Source of the DNA: Promineifilum sp019695075
GTDB lineage: Bacteria; Chloroflexota; Anaerolineae; Promineifilales; Promineifilaceae
Length of the DNA: 64,000 nt
Reading direction: 5' to 3'
Assembly (NCBI GenBank): GCA_026129185.1
Contig: JAHCIO010000014.1
Location: forward strand, 35,573 to 99,572
In this document: in pieces, positions 1 to 7,979 of the stretch
Position numbering within the stretch: the first letter of the stretch is position 1
Layout: the number at the start of each line of letters is the position of its first letter
Notes under the pieces: model-generated
What the model was told of the DNA's origin: nothing
Database searches by the model: none
Seen by the model: only the letters and a program-made list of their open reading frames with translations
Program-made: the position numbers and the translations under genes

Positions 1-742
1 TGATGGGCGAGCGCAATCCCTGGTGCTGGTCGCGGTTGTCCATCCACTCGGCGTCACCCCACTGGTGTTTGTCGATGTCCCAGACGACGGAAGCGGTCTT
101 TGGCCGCATCTCGCTGGCAAAGCCGACCGGGTCGGCCTTGCTGACCATGTAGCCCTGGTAGTGGGTCTTGATCTCGTACTTGTAGAGCGTCCCTTCGCCC
201 AGACCGGGGATGAACAGCTCCCAGACGCCGTTGTCGTGGAGAAAACGCATGGGGTGCCGGCGGCCGTCCCACTGGTTGAACGGGCCGACGACGCTGACAC
301 GCTGGGCGTTGGGCGCCCAAACGGCGAAGTGAACCCCGCTGACGCCGCGAAGCTCCATGATGTGTGCGCCAAGGCGCTCGTAGATGTGCTGATGCGTGCC
401 TTCGCCCATCAGGTAAGCGTCCAGACCGCCAAACGTGGACGTGAAACTATACGGGTCTTCGTATAGTTGTGTTTGACCTGAACGGTCGGTCACGGCCAGC
501 CGGTAGGGAGCGATGTCCTGATTGGGCAGCGTCACCTCGAAAAGGCCGGTGATGTGGATGCGCTCCATCGGCCGCGGGTCGCCGGGGCCAAGGATGACGC
601 CAACGCTCTCTGCCTCGGGCAAAAACGCCCGGATGACCAAATCATCGCCGGCGCGGTGGGGGCCGAGAATATCAAAGGGCGCGCCGTGGTAGCCGCCGAC
701 AATCGCCTCAATGGCGCCAGGGTCTAGAAGTGTCTCGCTCAT
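1..742 (-). CDS. glgB: 1,4-alpha-glucan branching enzyme, N-terminal part (runs off the left edge)
   Basis: Forms alpha-1,6 branches in glycogen in the cytoplasm. Only the first 246-247 codons are inside the window; the GH13 catalytic barrel lies beyond position 1. An N1-type beta-sandwich spans about residues 10-105. The CBM48 module starts near residue 137 with the typical HFAVWAPNAQRVSVVGPFN and continues with the YKYEI strand near residue 188, both highly characteristic of GlgB. The ATG at 742 is chosen because a GGAG sits about 11 bases upstream and the protein then starts MSETLL with no missing conserved sequence. The gene is divergent from the recombinase at 1009. No other glycogen gene is visible here. 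Confidence 0.93.
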   Translation of the reverse strand, partial: MSETLLDPGAIEAIVGGYHGAPFDILGPHRAGDDLVIRAFLPEAESVGVILGPGDPRPMERIHITGLFEVTLPNQDIAPYRLAVTDRSGQTQLYEDPYSFTSTFGGLDAYLMGEGTHQHIYERLGAHIMELRGVSGVHFAVWAPNAQRVSVVGPFNQWDGRRHPMRFLHDNGVWELFIPGLGEGTLYKYEIKTHYQGYMVSKADPVGFASEMRPKTASVVWDIDKHQWGDAEWMDNRDQHQGLRSPI

Positions 743-881
743 GATGCACGACTCCAGTTGTGACAGGGTGGTTCATTCGGCGATGCCAGCGCAGCGGTGG
801 CCACCGACCAGGAACCAATTTTACCCGCGATGGGGCCAAACGCGCGAATTAAAGGGCGCGAATGTCAAATGGGGCAGCTAC

Positions 882-910
882 TTGACATATTGTTCGCCAG
901 CGCTTACAAT
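882..910 (+). promoter_or_regulatory. Sigma70-type promoter for the recombinase gene
   Basis: TTGACA at 882-887 and TACAAT at 905-910 are separated by exactly 17 bases, a near-consensus housekeeping promoter pointing at the gene starting at 1009. A second TTGACA (943-948) and a TATACT (930-935) lie just downstream, so there may be a second start or an operator repeat. The 743-1008 gap holds nothing else I recognise. Confidence 0.7.
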
Positions 911-1008
911 GTGACTAATGTACCTTAGTTATACTATGAGAGTTGACATAATGGATAGTGGCTGACAGCAAGCCGGCGTTTGCCCTACCCCGGTATGAAT
1001 AGACGACC

Positions 1009-2109
1009 ATGACCCGAACCAACACACTCCTACCCATCTCCGAGCGGCCGGTGCCCGAAGGGCCGGCCTGGCTGGACGAAGATGCCTTCCTGCGCGAGGC
1101 CGGCGCGCAGAGCCTGAAGACCGAAACCACCTATCGCAGCGGCCTGCGCCTGTTTGCCGACTGGTTGCAGCACTTCCGCCGCGCCGGCTACGCCAAGACC
1201 GACGCCTGGCCACTGCGGCCCGACCGGTTGACGACGGATATCATCCTGGATTACCGCAACTGGCTGCTGGCCAATCGTTCGCGGGCCACGGTGACGACCT
1301 ACATGGCCGCTGTGGCCGGCTACCTCAACTTCCTCGATGGCTACGACCGCTTGCCCGACACCGTCCAACTGGGCAAGCTCCAGCGGCAAATGGCGCGGCG
1401 GCAGATCGAACGCAATCAGGCCGAGGCGGTCATCGACCTAGACATTGCCCGGCAGGACATTCCGCGCATCGTGGCCTACTACGACGGGCTGCCCCTGCCG
1501 CCGCAGAACGATGTCTACAACCGCCGCCTGTCGCTGCTGCGCGATCGGGCCATCGTCAAGATGCTCTACTCAACGGCCGCGCGTATCTCCGAGGTCGTTT
1601 CGCTCAACCGCGCCAACGTCGGCCACGGCCGGGCCGCCTATGCCACCATCATCGGCAAGGGCAACAAGGGGCGCACACTCCATATTCGCGAGTACGCTCG
1701 CCAGGCCGTCGTCGCCTACCTGGCCGAGCGCACCGACGGCAACCCGGCGCTGTTCGTCTCCCACAGCCGCAATTCCACCAGCGCCCGGCTGAGCATCACA
1801 TCCGTCCACAAGGTGGTCAAGCGCGCCGTCCACGCCCTGCACCTGCACGAAAGCCTGTCGGCCCACGACTTCCGCCACTACCGGGCAACGCAACTCCTGC
1901 GCGCGGGGATGCCGCTGGAGGTTGTGCAGGAGTTCCTGGGCCACGCCGACGTGACCACGACGCGCAACATCTACGCCCCGGTGTTGGGCGTGCAGGTCGT
2001 CACCGAGTGGCTGGACAATCTCGATGTCTCGCCCAAGGAGGCGCTCAACGATCCCAACGGGCCGCTGGTTGTTGACGAACGCCTACTGGCGATGCTGGAT
2101 GAGGAGTAG
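1009..2109 (+). CDS. Tyrosine recombinase / integrase, XerC/D-type
   Basis: Site-specific DNA recombinase. The N-terminal SAM-like core-binding domain covers about residues 20-115 and the catalytic domain about 150-325. The expected active-site set is visible: Arg in AARISEVV (about residue 191), Lys in GKGNKGRT (about 220), HDFRH (about 286-290), LGHADV (about 312) and the nucleophile Tyr in NIYAP (about 322). At 366 residues it is longer than XerC/D (about 300) because of a roughly 40-residue C-terminal tail after the tyrosine. No dif site, attachment repeats or phage genes are visible next to it. It could therefore be a domesticated integrase or a resident chromosomal recombinase. There is no strong ribosome site before the ATG. 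Confidence 0.85.
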   Translation: MTRTNTLLPISERPVPEGPAWLDEDAFLREAGAQSLKTETTYRSGLRLFADWLQHFRRAGYAKTDAWPLRPDRLTTDIILDYRNWLLANRSRATVTTYMAAVAGYLNFLDGYDRLPDTVQLGKLQRQMARRQIERNQAEAVIDLDIARQDIPRIVAYYDGLPLPPQNDVYNRRLSLLRDRAIVKMLYSTAARISEVVSLNRANVGHGRAAYATIIGKGNKGRTLHIREYARQAVVAYLAERTDGNPALFVSHSRNSTSARLSITSVHKVVKRAVHALHLHESLSAHDFRHYRATQLLRAGMPLEVVQEFLGHADVTTTRNIYAPVLGVQVVTEWLDNLDVSPKEALNDPNGPLVVDERLLAMLDEE

Positions 2110-2172
2110 CGCCCCCTCCCCTGTTTGCGCCTGCTCAAATATACGGATTGATATACTACACGAAATTTACGG

Positions 2173-3327
2173 CTATCGTTCGGTCGCCGCTTCGGCCAGA
2201 AGGCGCGTCACCAGCGCCGGCCCTACATCGCTGTCGTCGCCGCTGACAAGGATGGCTGGCGACGACGTAACCCGCGCCAGGAAGACCGCCAAGACGATCT
2301 GCCGCGGTGTAGACCTGGCCGGCAGCCGCCAATAAGCATCCAGCCCGGCCGACCGCGCGCGGGCCAGACCAGTGAGCAGCCAGTGCGGGTCGCCGCTGGC
2401 GTCGGCGACGAGGCCATGTACCGCGCCGGTGTCGGCATAAACCTGGGCCTCGTCCGCCGTCAGCGGACATGGCGCGACTACCTGGGTGGGCTTGGCCCGT
2501 TGCAGCGAACTGGGCGTGCGGCGGATGAAGTCCCTTAGCCGGTGTAGATTGGCGACCTGGACGAGCGTCTCGTCCAGTCGGAATGGCTCTTCGAGGAAAA
2601 GCTGCCGCTCGCCGGCAGCGTCTTGCAACCCGACAACGTGGCCGAGCACCTTGCCGATGTGGCGCGCCGGGTCGCCGGCCAACTGCCCCAGCGCCCCGTT
2701 CAGGCCAAGGTAGACAGCCGGCGCATAGCCTTCGCCAGGGGCCAACATGTCGGCGCGCCGCCCCAGCTCACGCACGAAGCGCTGCAAGTGTTCCGCCCTC
2801 TCGCCGATAGCCGCGGCCACCAGGTCGCCCACAGCAGTCAGGCGGTAGCCAATGGCCGCCGGCCGCAGGGCCAGGAGTCGGTCGATGCGCTCGGCCGTGG
2901 CGGCGTAGTCGCTGATCTCGGCGTAGACGGCCGGGATAGCGCCGTCGTCGGGCAGGCCATACTCGCGGCGCAATTGCCCGGCCGCATCCGGCTGCGCCTG
3001 AAGGGCGGCCAGATAGGCCCACTGCGTCGCCACGGCGAGAGCCTCGCCGGCCGCGCTTTCGTCGCCACTCGCCGCACGCACGCGCTGAGACAGGTCGCCC
3101 AGGCCGTCGGGCGATTGCCCGCCCAGGGCCGCAGCAATACGCTCTCGCAGCGCGTAGATGGCCAAGACGGCCGCCGCGCGCTCGGGGCCGGCGGGCAGGA
3201 TCACGTCGCCCCAGTACACCGCGCCGCCGTCGAGGCGCAGGCCTAATGACAGCGGCCCCGCCCCACCCTGTTGTGGCGCGGCCGGCGCGAGTAGAACATT
3301 GGCAAACATGAAGGGTCGCACTGCCAT
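2173..3327 (-). CDS. Methylaspartate ammonia-lyase homologue (enolase superfamily), probably catalytically impaired
   Basis: About 384 residues from ATG 3327 (an upstream in-frame ATG at 3357 is possible). Remembered features of methylaspartate ammonia-lyase are followable end to end: the N-terminal GPLSLGLRLDGGAVYWGD strand pair, a TQWAYLAALQAQ helix, the APAVYLGLNGALG strand and FLEEPFRL. In the true enzyme these positions carry His194 (LPHA), Asp238 (HIDVYG), Glu273 (IEGP), Asp307 (VADEW) and Lys331 (QIKTP). Here the equivalents read RPAA, YLGLNG, LEEP, VVAPC and VADASG, so only the Glu ligand is kept. This is alignment by eye. I infer a non-lyase or pseudo-enzyme; the real function is unknown. 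It follows the prenyltransferase gene by 73 bases on the same strand. Confidence 0.6.
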   Translation of the reverse strand: MAVRPFMFANVLLAPAAPQQGGAGPLSLGLRLDGGAVYWGDVILPAGPERAAAVLAIYALRERIAAALGGQSPDGLGDLSQRVRAASGDESAAGEALAVATQWAYLAALQAQPDAAGQLRREYGLPDDGAIPAVYAEISDYAATAERIDRLLALRPAAIGYRLTAVGDLVAAAIGERAEHLQRFVRELGRRADMLAPGEGYAPAVYLGLNGALGQLAGDPARHIGKVLGHVVGLQDAAGERQLFLEEPFRLDETLVQVANLHRLRDFIRRTPSSLQRAKPTQVVAPCPLTADEAQVYADTGAVHGLVADASGDPHWLLTGLARARSAGLDAYWRLPARSTPRQIVLAVFLARVTSSPAILVSGDDSDVGPALVTRLLAEAATER

Positions 3328-3400
3328 AATTATTTCACCACTGGCGGGGCAACGCATCTACGTCACCCGCACGACGCGCCTGCGCTAATGCGCCGCGCCC

Positions 3401-4336
3401 TCAGCCGAAGGGCAGCCAGGCCGCGCCCGTCGTCGCGAAGACAAAGGCCACCAATTCCAGTCCGGCCGACGACATCAGCAGGCCAATGCTCCAGAAGCCA
3501 AGGGCGTTCCACGCCGCCGGCCGGCGCCACGCGCCGCGCGACATCTGCCAGGCCAGCCAGACGGCCAGCGGCAGTGGCAACAGAACGGCGACGGCCACAG
3601 GCAGCGGCAGCCCGGCCACGACCAGCAGCGGCAGCGACAGGTAAGCCAGCGCCAACAGGGCCGGGTGCAGCCGCGCCGCGCGTTCGCCGCCCAGCCGCAG
3701 CACCAGTGTGCGCTTGCCCACCTGCCGGTCGCCGGCAGCGTCGGGGAAGTTGATGACGATAATCATCGCCACCTGAAAGCAGGCCAGTGGCACGACCGCC
3801 AGCAGTGGCAGCCAGCCGGGCACGCCGCGCTGGATGGTGTAGCCGGCCAGCGGCGTCAGCACGGGTACGATGGCGGCAACCGTCCACTCACCCAGGCCGC
3901 GCGAGTGCAGCCGGGCCGGCGGCGCGCTATAGAACCAGGCCAGCGCCAGCGCCAGTAGCAAGAGGGCCACGGCCGCCGCGCTCATGGCGATGATCCCCAC
4001 GGCGACGATGGCGACCAGGGCCACGCCGCCGCAGACCAGCGCCGCCCAGAGGCCCACGTGCGGTGGTAGCAGCCCCTCGGCCAATACCCGGCTACCGCCC
4101 GACCAGCGCGTCGGCGTGGTATTGGCCCGGTCGGCGGCCAGGTCGAAGTAGTCGTTGGCGTAGTGGGTCATGAGCTGCGCCGCCGTCACCGCCAACTGGC
4201 CCCAGAGCAAAGCCGGCAGGCGCAACGACACGCCCTCATAGCGAGCAATGGCCACGCCCAGCCCGTAGAAGACAAACCCGCCCACCAGGAATAGTGGGCG
4301 GGCCAACCGAACGAGGGCGATGAAGCCGGCGCTCAT
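3401..4336 (-). CDS. UbiA-family prenyltransferase, MenA-like
   Basis: Integral membrane prenyltransferase of about 311 residues with eight or nine hydrophobic segments. The first Asp-rich motif is ANDYFDLAADRAN (about residues 80-92) and the second is NFPDAAGDR (about 196-204). These two motifs bind prenyl diphosphate and Mg in UbiA enzymes, and the spacing fits 1,4-dihydroxy-2-naphthoate polyprenyltransferase (menaquinone synthesis). The substrate is inferred, since no other men gene is nearby. Its ATG overlaps the stop of the upstream cyanophycinase-like gene by four bases (ATGA), so the two are translationally coupled, which is an odd pairing. Confidence 0.85.
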   Translation of the reverse strand: MSAGFIALVRLARPLFLVGGFVFYGLGVAIARYEGVSLRLPALLWGQLAVTAAQLMTHYANDYFDLAADRANTTPTRWSGGSRVLAEGLLPPHVGLWAALVCGGVALVAIVAVGIIAMSAAAVALLLLALALAWFYSAPPARLHSRGLGEWTVAAIVPVLTPLAGYTIQRGVPGWLPLLAVVPLACFQVAMIIVINFPDAAGDRQVGKRTLVLRLGGERAARLHPALLALAYLSLPLLVVAGLPLPVAVAVLLPLPLAVWLAWQMSRGAWRRPAAWNALGFWSIGLLMSSAGLELVAFVFATTGAAWLPFG

Positions 4337-6210
4337 CGCGCCGCGAGCGCTGTTCCCGGCGGGAACGTGTCCAGCAGCAGCCAGGTGGCGGCGAAGGCGT
4401 CGTTGTCGCCCACGGCCAGCGTGGCGGCGTAGCGGCCGTCGAGCACCAGGGCGGCTTCGTCGCCGATGATCGCCGCCTCGGCCGGCGTCACGCGCAAGGC
4501 CGCGCCGCGCTCGATGCCGACGACGACCATGTCCGGCGCGGCCATGACGTGGCTGACCATACGCCCGTAGAGATAGTCATAGAGCGGACGCGGTTCGATC
4601 ACCGCCGGTAGCAACCCCAGTCCGGGCTGAATGTTGATATAGCCCGTCAGAAAGCTATCGCTGGACTGGTACTCGACGTTGCCGCTGGTGGGCGTCGGCT
4701 CGGCGCTCATGGCCGTGCCCACAGCCGCGGCCGCGGCGCGGTCGGCCAAAACCACGCCCCCGCCCAGCCACCAGTCGCGCAGCGCCGCGTCCGTCCCGGC
4801 GGCGCGCATGGCAGCGACAAGGTCGGCCATCAGGGCCGCGTCGTTGCCGGTAAAGAAGACCGCGCCGGCGTTGGCCAGTTGGGCCGCCAGGGCGGCCTGG
4901 TCAGTGTTGGGCGTCAGGGTGATGATGATCGGACGCTCGGCCAGACCCAGGTTGCGCAGCCGGTTGCGCCAGAAGCGCCCCCAGCCCTCGGCGGCGCGCG
5001 GGCGCGGCCCGGCCGACAGGACGATAGTTGGCCCATCGGCGGCATTGGCCGCGGCCACGAAGTCGGTCATCACCGCGCCGCGGGTGGCCGCGCTCACGTC
5101 GCCAGAGACGAATAGCGTCCCGGCCCCGTCCGGCGGCAGCAGCGCGTCGAAACTCCGGCCGCTGATGTCGGGCGCCGCCTGGGCCACGCCAGCGACGACC
5201 GGCTGCCGCGCCGCCAGGTCATAGGCGTAGGGGCCGGACGGCAAGATGTGGTAGGCCACGTCGTGGATCTCCAGGAAGGCCGGGTCGTCGCCCACGTAGC
5301 CGGCGTTGGCCGCTGCATCGTAAGTCTCGCCGTCAAGGGCAATGGCCGCGTACCAGCCGGTGATGTCATGAACCATCAGGCTCTCGTCAATGACCCCGGC
5401 CGTGCCCCAGTCGAAGCCGACGGCCAGCTTGTCGCCCGGCTTCTCGACCATCGCCTGCAGGAGCCGCGCCGTGCGCCCGCGCTCCAGCACGTGTTGGTCG
5501 ATGACGGCCTCCGGCAGCCCGAACACTAGCCCGCGCCGCTCGCTGCTGTCGGGGCCGTACCACAGGTCGAGCGCGCCCTGATGCAGGCCATCCCAGGCGA
5601 AGTTGTTGCCAATGTAGCCGCCGATCATGTAGCGGGAGATGACCGCCGCGCCGGCGCTGTTGCCGCCCACGGCCGCGCCTGTCGCAAAGCCGGCAGCCAA
5701 CGCCGCCTCGGTCGGCGTGTTGGCCACGACCTGCATGCCCACCGTCTGGTCGCCGCCGAGGATGTAGAAGCCATCGACCTCCGGGCCGAGCTGGGCCACG
5801 CGGGCCGGGTCGAGCGCGTCCGGCCGAATCTGAATGTCAACCACAGTGGCGCTACAGGTCTGCCCTGCCGCGGCGACCGCCTCACAGGCCTCGCGAATCT
5901 GCTCGGCGCGTTCAGCCGCCAGTTCCAGGTTCTGTCGACGGACGAGGCCGCCGATGGCGTCCGGGCGAACGTGATAGGTGATGGGCAGGACGCGGATGGT
6001 CACGACGCCGTCGCTATCGTGGGCGGCCGCCTGCGCGGCGAACAACTCCAGCGTGTCGGCCTCGTAGCCCGCGCCGATGGGCACGAGCCGCGTTTCCCCC
6101 TGCCCCTTCGCGCTGCCGGCCGCGCCAAGAACGGCCACGGCCCCGACCAAAAGCCCCATCAGCACAAGCATGCGCCAACTCCCAAAAATCGACCGCCATT
6201 GCCTCGTCAT
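4333..6210 (-). CDS. Secreted cyanophycinase-like (peptidase family S51) protein with two tandem domains
   Basis: About 625 residues. Tandem ATGs lie at 6213 and 6210; GGAGGG upstream favours 6210 (5-base spacing). A signal peptide or N-terminal anchor (about residues 5-35) follows. The first S51 domain has GGDQ (about residue 150) and the nucleophile elbow GGNSAGAAV (Ser about 185), as in cyanophycinase, which cleaves the beta-Asp-Arg polymer. The C-terminal half repeats the fold (FFTGNDAALMADLVAAMR near residue 455), but the elbow is replaced by WLGGGVVLADR near residue 480 with no Ser, so the second domain should be inactive. True cyanophycinases have one domain of about 270-420 residues. 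The substrate is not proven; no cyanophycin synthetase is in the window. Confidence 0.75.
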   Translation of the reverse strand: MTRQWRSIFGSWRMLVLMGLLVGAVAVLGAAGSAKGQGETRLVPIGAGYEADTLELFAAQAAAHDSDGVVTIRVLPITYHVRPDAIGGLVRRQNLELAAERAEQIREACEAVAAAGQTCSATVVDIQIRPDALDPARVAQLGPEVDGFYILGGDQTVGMQVVANTPTEAALAAGFATGAAVGGNSAGAAVISRYMIGGYIGNNFAWDGLHQGALDLWYGPDSSERRGLVFGLPEAVIDQHVLERGRTARLLQAMVEKPGDKLAVGFDWGTAGVIDESLMVHDITGWYAAIALDGETYDAAANAGYVGDDPAFLEIHDVAYHILPSGPYAYDLAARQPVVAGVAQAAPDISGRSFDALLPPDGAGTLFVSGDVSAATRGAVMTDFVAAANAADGPTIVLSAGPRPRAAEGWGRFWRNRLRNLGLAERPIIITLTPNTDQAALAAQLANAGAVFFTGNDAALMADLVAAMRAAGTDAALRDWWLGGGVVLADRAAAAAVGTAMSAEPTPTSGNVEYQSSDSFLTGYINIQPGLGLLPAVIEPRPLYDYLYGRMVSHVMAAPDMVVVGIERGAALRVTPAEAAIIGDEAALVLDGRYAATLAVGDNDAFAATWLLLDTFPPGTALAAR

Positions 6211-6531
6211 CATTGCCCTCCGGTTCGGTCTCGTCTGTGGCCAGCGGCGCGCACCTACATTCGCGCGCCGGCCGGTACAATCTACCGCCATCTATATCCG
6301 TGGATTATACCACTGAGTGGCTTGCTGCCGACGGCGTGGGCGGAGGCTTTTGCGGCGGGGCCGTTCGCGCTTCAGGGGGTTCTCAGCGCCGGCGGGGCGG
6401 TCGCCGGGGGACTTGTGGCCGGCCTGCGCCTGGCCAGGAAGTAAGCCGGAACTCTAGCCCAGGATCACTGTTTTCGTTTATACTGGCGCTCAGCGTGCCG
6501 GCCTCCTGTCGCCGGCGGCGCGGAGTCGCCA
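6211..6531. other. Intergenic region between divergent genes
   Basis: This 321-base gap separates the leftward cyanophycinase-like gene from the rightward EAD protein. It holds the extended -10 element at 6304-6312 and a lone TATACT at 6479-6484 that could serve the rightward gene (no good -35). Positions 6301-6444 can be read as a hydrophobic Gly/Ala-rich peptide ending LRLARK, but there is no ATG or ribosome site in front. Confidence 0.5.
6304..6312 (-). promoter_or_regulatory. Extended -10 promoter for the cyanophycinase-like gene
   Basis: On the reverse strand the sequence reads TGGTATAAT, a perfect -10 hexamer with the TGn extension, about 90 bases before the start codon at 6210. No good -35 is seen, which extended -10 promoters do not need. 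Confidence 0.5.
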
Positions 6532-7968
6532 ATGACCGAACTTGATCAAGAAACCCTCTTTAGCCTGGCGGCCGCTCTGGCTCATCGGCAAGTCGCCGAC
6601 TATGCGCGCCGCTCTGGTCTAGATTACCTGGGCGACGCGGCTCTCGCTCCTTATGAGCAACAAGTTGTCACGACTCTTGCGCCGGGTTTGGTCGCCTTTG
6701 CGGCCCGCCTCAGCGCTGCTTTGCCGCCCGGCTTCGAGCTGGCGTCTGTCCTGACGCAGTTCTTTCAGGACGCCGAGACAGTTGCCGCGCTCAGGCTCTA
6801 TGGCGAGGACGCGACAGCCGGCCTGGCTGCGCTTGGCGCGGCACTGACGAAGGCGGGCCTGCCAGACGGCGTGCTCGACCCCAATATGCTGAGCGAGGCC
6901 CTTGCTGCCTGGGACGCCGCCTCAACCGTCGTTGCCCGTCTGATGGCCCAGACAAACGCGAACCAGACACTTGCCAACAGCCCCCTCTATCAACAAGTCC
7001 AGCCGGTCCAGGACGAAGAACTCCTCGCGAAAATGGCGGAGTTGGTGCAAGACCTGAATTTCAAAGGCCTGAGCCGTATTGACGGCGGTGACATTCTCGC
7101 CGCCGATGGTTACACCATCCTGTTTTCCTGGCGGCGCGGCCAATCGGCCGCCCGTGACGAACTGCCGCAGACATCTGGCCTAGAGGAAACTTCTGGTGGC
7201 GCGGTTGTTCAGGAGACGAGTAGCGGGGGGCTGGACTCGCCGTCGGGCGGCGGCGCTGAACCGCAGCCAGAGCCGGCAAGCACCGTTGTCGCCCTGCGCC
7301 TGGACACGGCCGCGCCGCCACAGGTCACTGTCGGCCTGCCCTTTGATCTGGCCGCGGCCATTCGCCAACTGGCGTCGCCTACACTGGCGATCGCCGATTT
7401 GTCGCTGACGGAAAGCGCCTCGTTCGCGGCCGTCCTGCCGGCGGGGGAAACCTTCCTGGCCATGCGCATTCAAGTCGCCGCGCCCGAATGCGAGATTCTG
7501 GGCGGCGACACGCGGCCGGTGCGCATCCTGCCCGGCCAGGATGGGCCGACGGTTTACTTTCAACTCATCCCGCGCCGCGCCGGCCCACTGAGCATCATCG
7601 TGACCGTCTACCAGGAGGCTGACTGGATTGGCTCCACACGTCTGCGGACGGAGGTGGCCGGGGGAGCGCCTGCCGGGCAAAGCCTGACCGCGCCGCGGGG
7701 CGCGGTGGCCCTGACCGTCAATAGCCAGCCGCTCGCCCCGGCCGACGTAAGCCAGAACACGCTCCGCGAAGCGCTGGACAACGGCTATAGCCTTGCCGAG
7801 TTGCAAGACCTGTGCTTCGAGCTGGAAATCGACTACGAAGACCTGCCCGGCGAGGGCCAGTCGGCCAAGGCGCGCGAACTGGTGACGTACTGCAAGCGGC
7901 GCGGCCTGCTGCCGGCGCTGGTCGAGCGGGTCATCCGCGACCGGCCGCATCTGCTCGTGCCGGCCTAG
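6532..7968 (+). CDS. Effector-associated-domain (EAD) protein with central beta-sandwich, putative conflict or signalling component
   Basis: A 478-residue cytoplasmic protein; ATG preceded by GGAG at 6-base spacing. Three parts are visible. Residues 1-175 are helical and unrecognised. A low-complexity Ser/Gly/Glu/Pro linker runs about 205-245. A predicted all-beta domain covers about 247-380 (core TVVALRLDTAAPPQV to FQLIPRRAGPLSIIVTVY). The last 70 residues (about 408-478) match the Death-like effector-associated domains of prokaryotic conflict systems: TLREALDNGYSLAEL, LCFELEIDYEDLPGEG, KARELVTYCKRRGLL. In that family the EAD recruits a separate effector (protease, TIR, CHAT) or an NTPase through like-with-like contact. 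No such partner lies next door. The role is inferred; I am confident of the C-terminal domain, not of the rest. Confidence 0.72.
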   Translation: MTELDQETLFSLAAALAHRQVADYARRSGLDYLGDAALAPYEQQVVTTLAPGLVAFAARLSAALPPGFELASVLTQFFQDAETVAALRLYGEDATAGLAALGAALTKAGLPDGVLDPNMLSEALAAWDAASTVVARLMAQTNANQTLANSPLYQQVQPVQDEELLAKMAELVQDLNFKGLSRIDGGDILAADGYTILFSWRRGQSAARDELPQTSGLEETSGGAVVQETSSGGLDSPSGGGAEPQPEPASTVVALRLDTAAPPQVTVGLPFDLAAAIRQLASPTLAIADLSLTESASFAAVLPAGETFLAMRIQVAAPECEILGGDTRPVRILPGQDGPTVYFQLIPRRAGPLSIIVTVYQEADWIGSTRLRTEVAGGAPAGQSLTAPRGAVALTVNSQPLAPADVSQNTLREALDNGYSLAELQDLCFELEIDYEDLPGEGQSAKARELVTYCKRRGLLPALVERVIRDRPHLLVPA

Positions 7969-7979
7969 ACGCGTGGCGC

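Noticed and set aside
911..960. Second promoter (TATACT 930-935, TTGACA 943-948) near the recombinase
   Set aside because: The hexamers are in the wrong order or spacing relative to each other; they may be operator repeats but cannot form a standard promoter.
1009..2109. Integrative element at the recombinase
   Set aside because: No tRNA, direct repeats, excisionase or cargo genes are seen on either side; neighbouring genes look chromosomal.
5581..6444. Long forward reading frame opposite the cyanophycinase-like gene
   Set aside because: It is the antisense of a well-supported gene. The last 45 codons (6301-6444) read as a hydrophobic peptide but lack a start codon and ribosome site.
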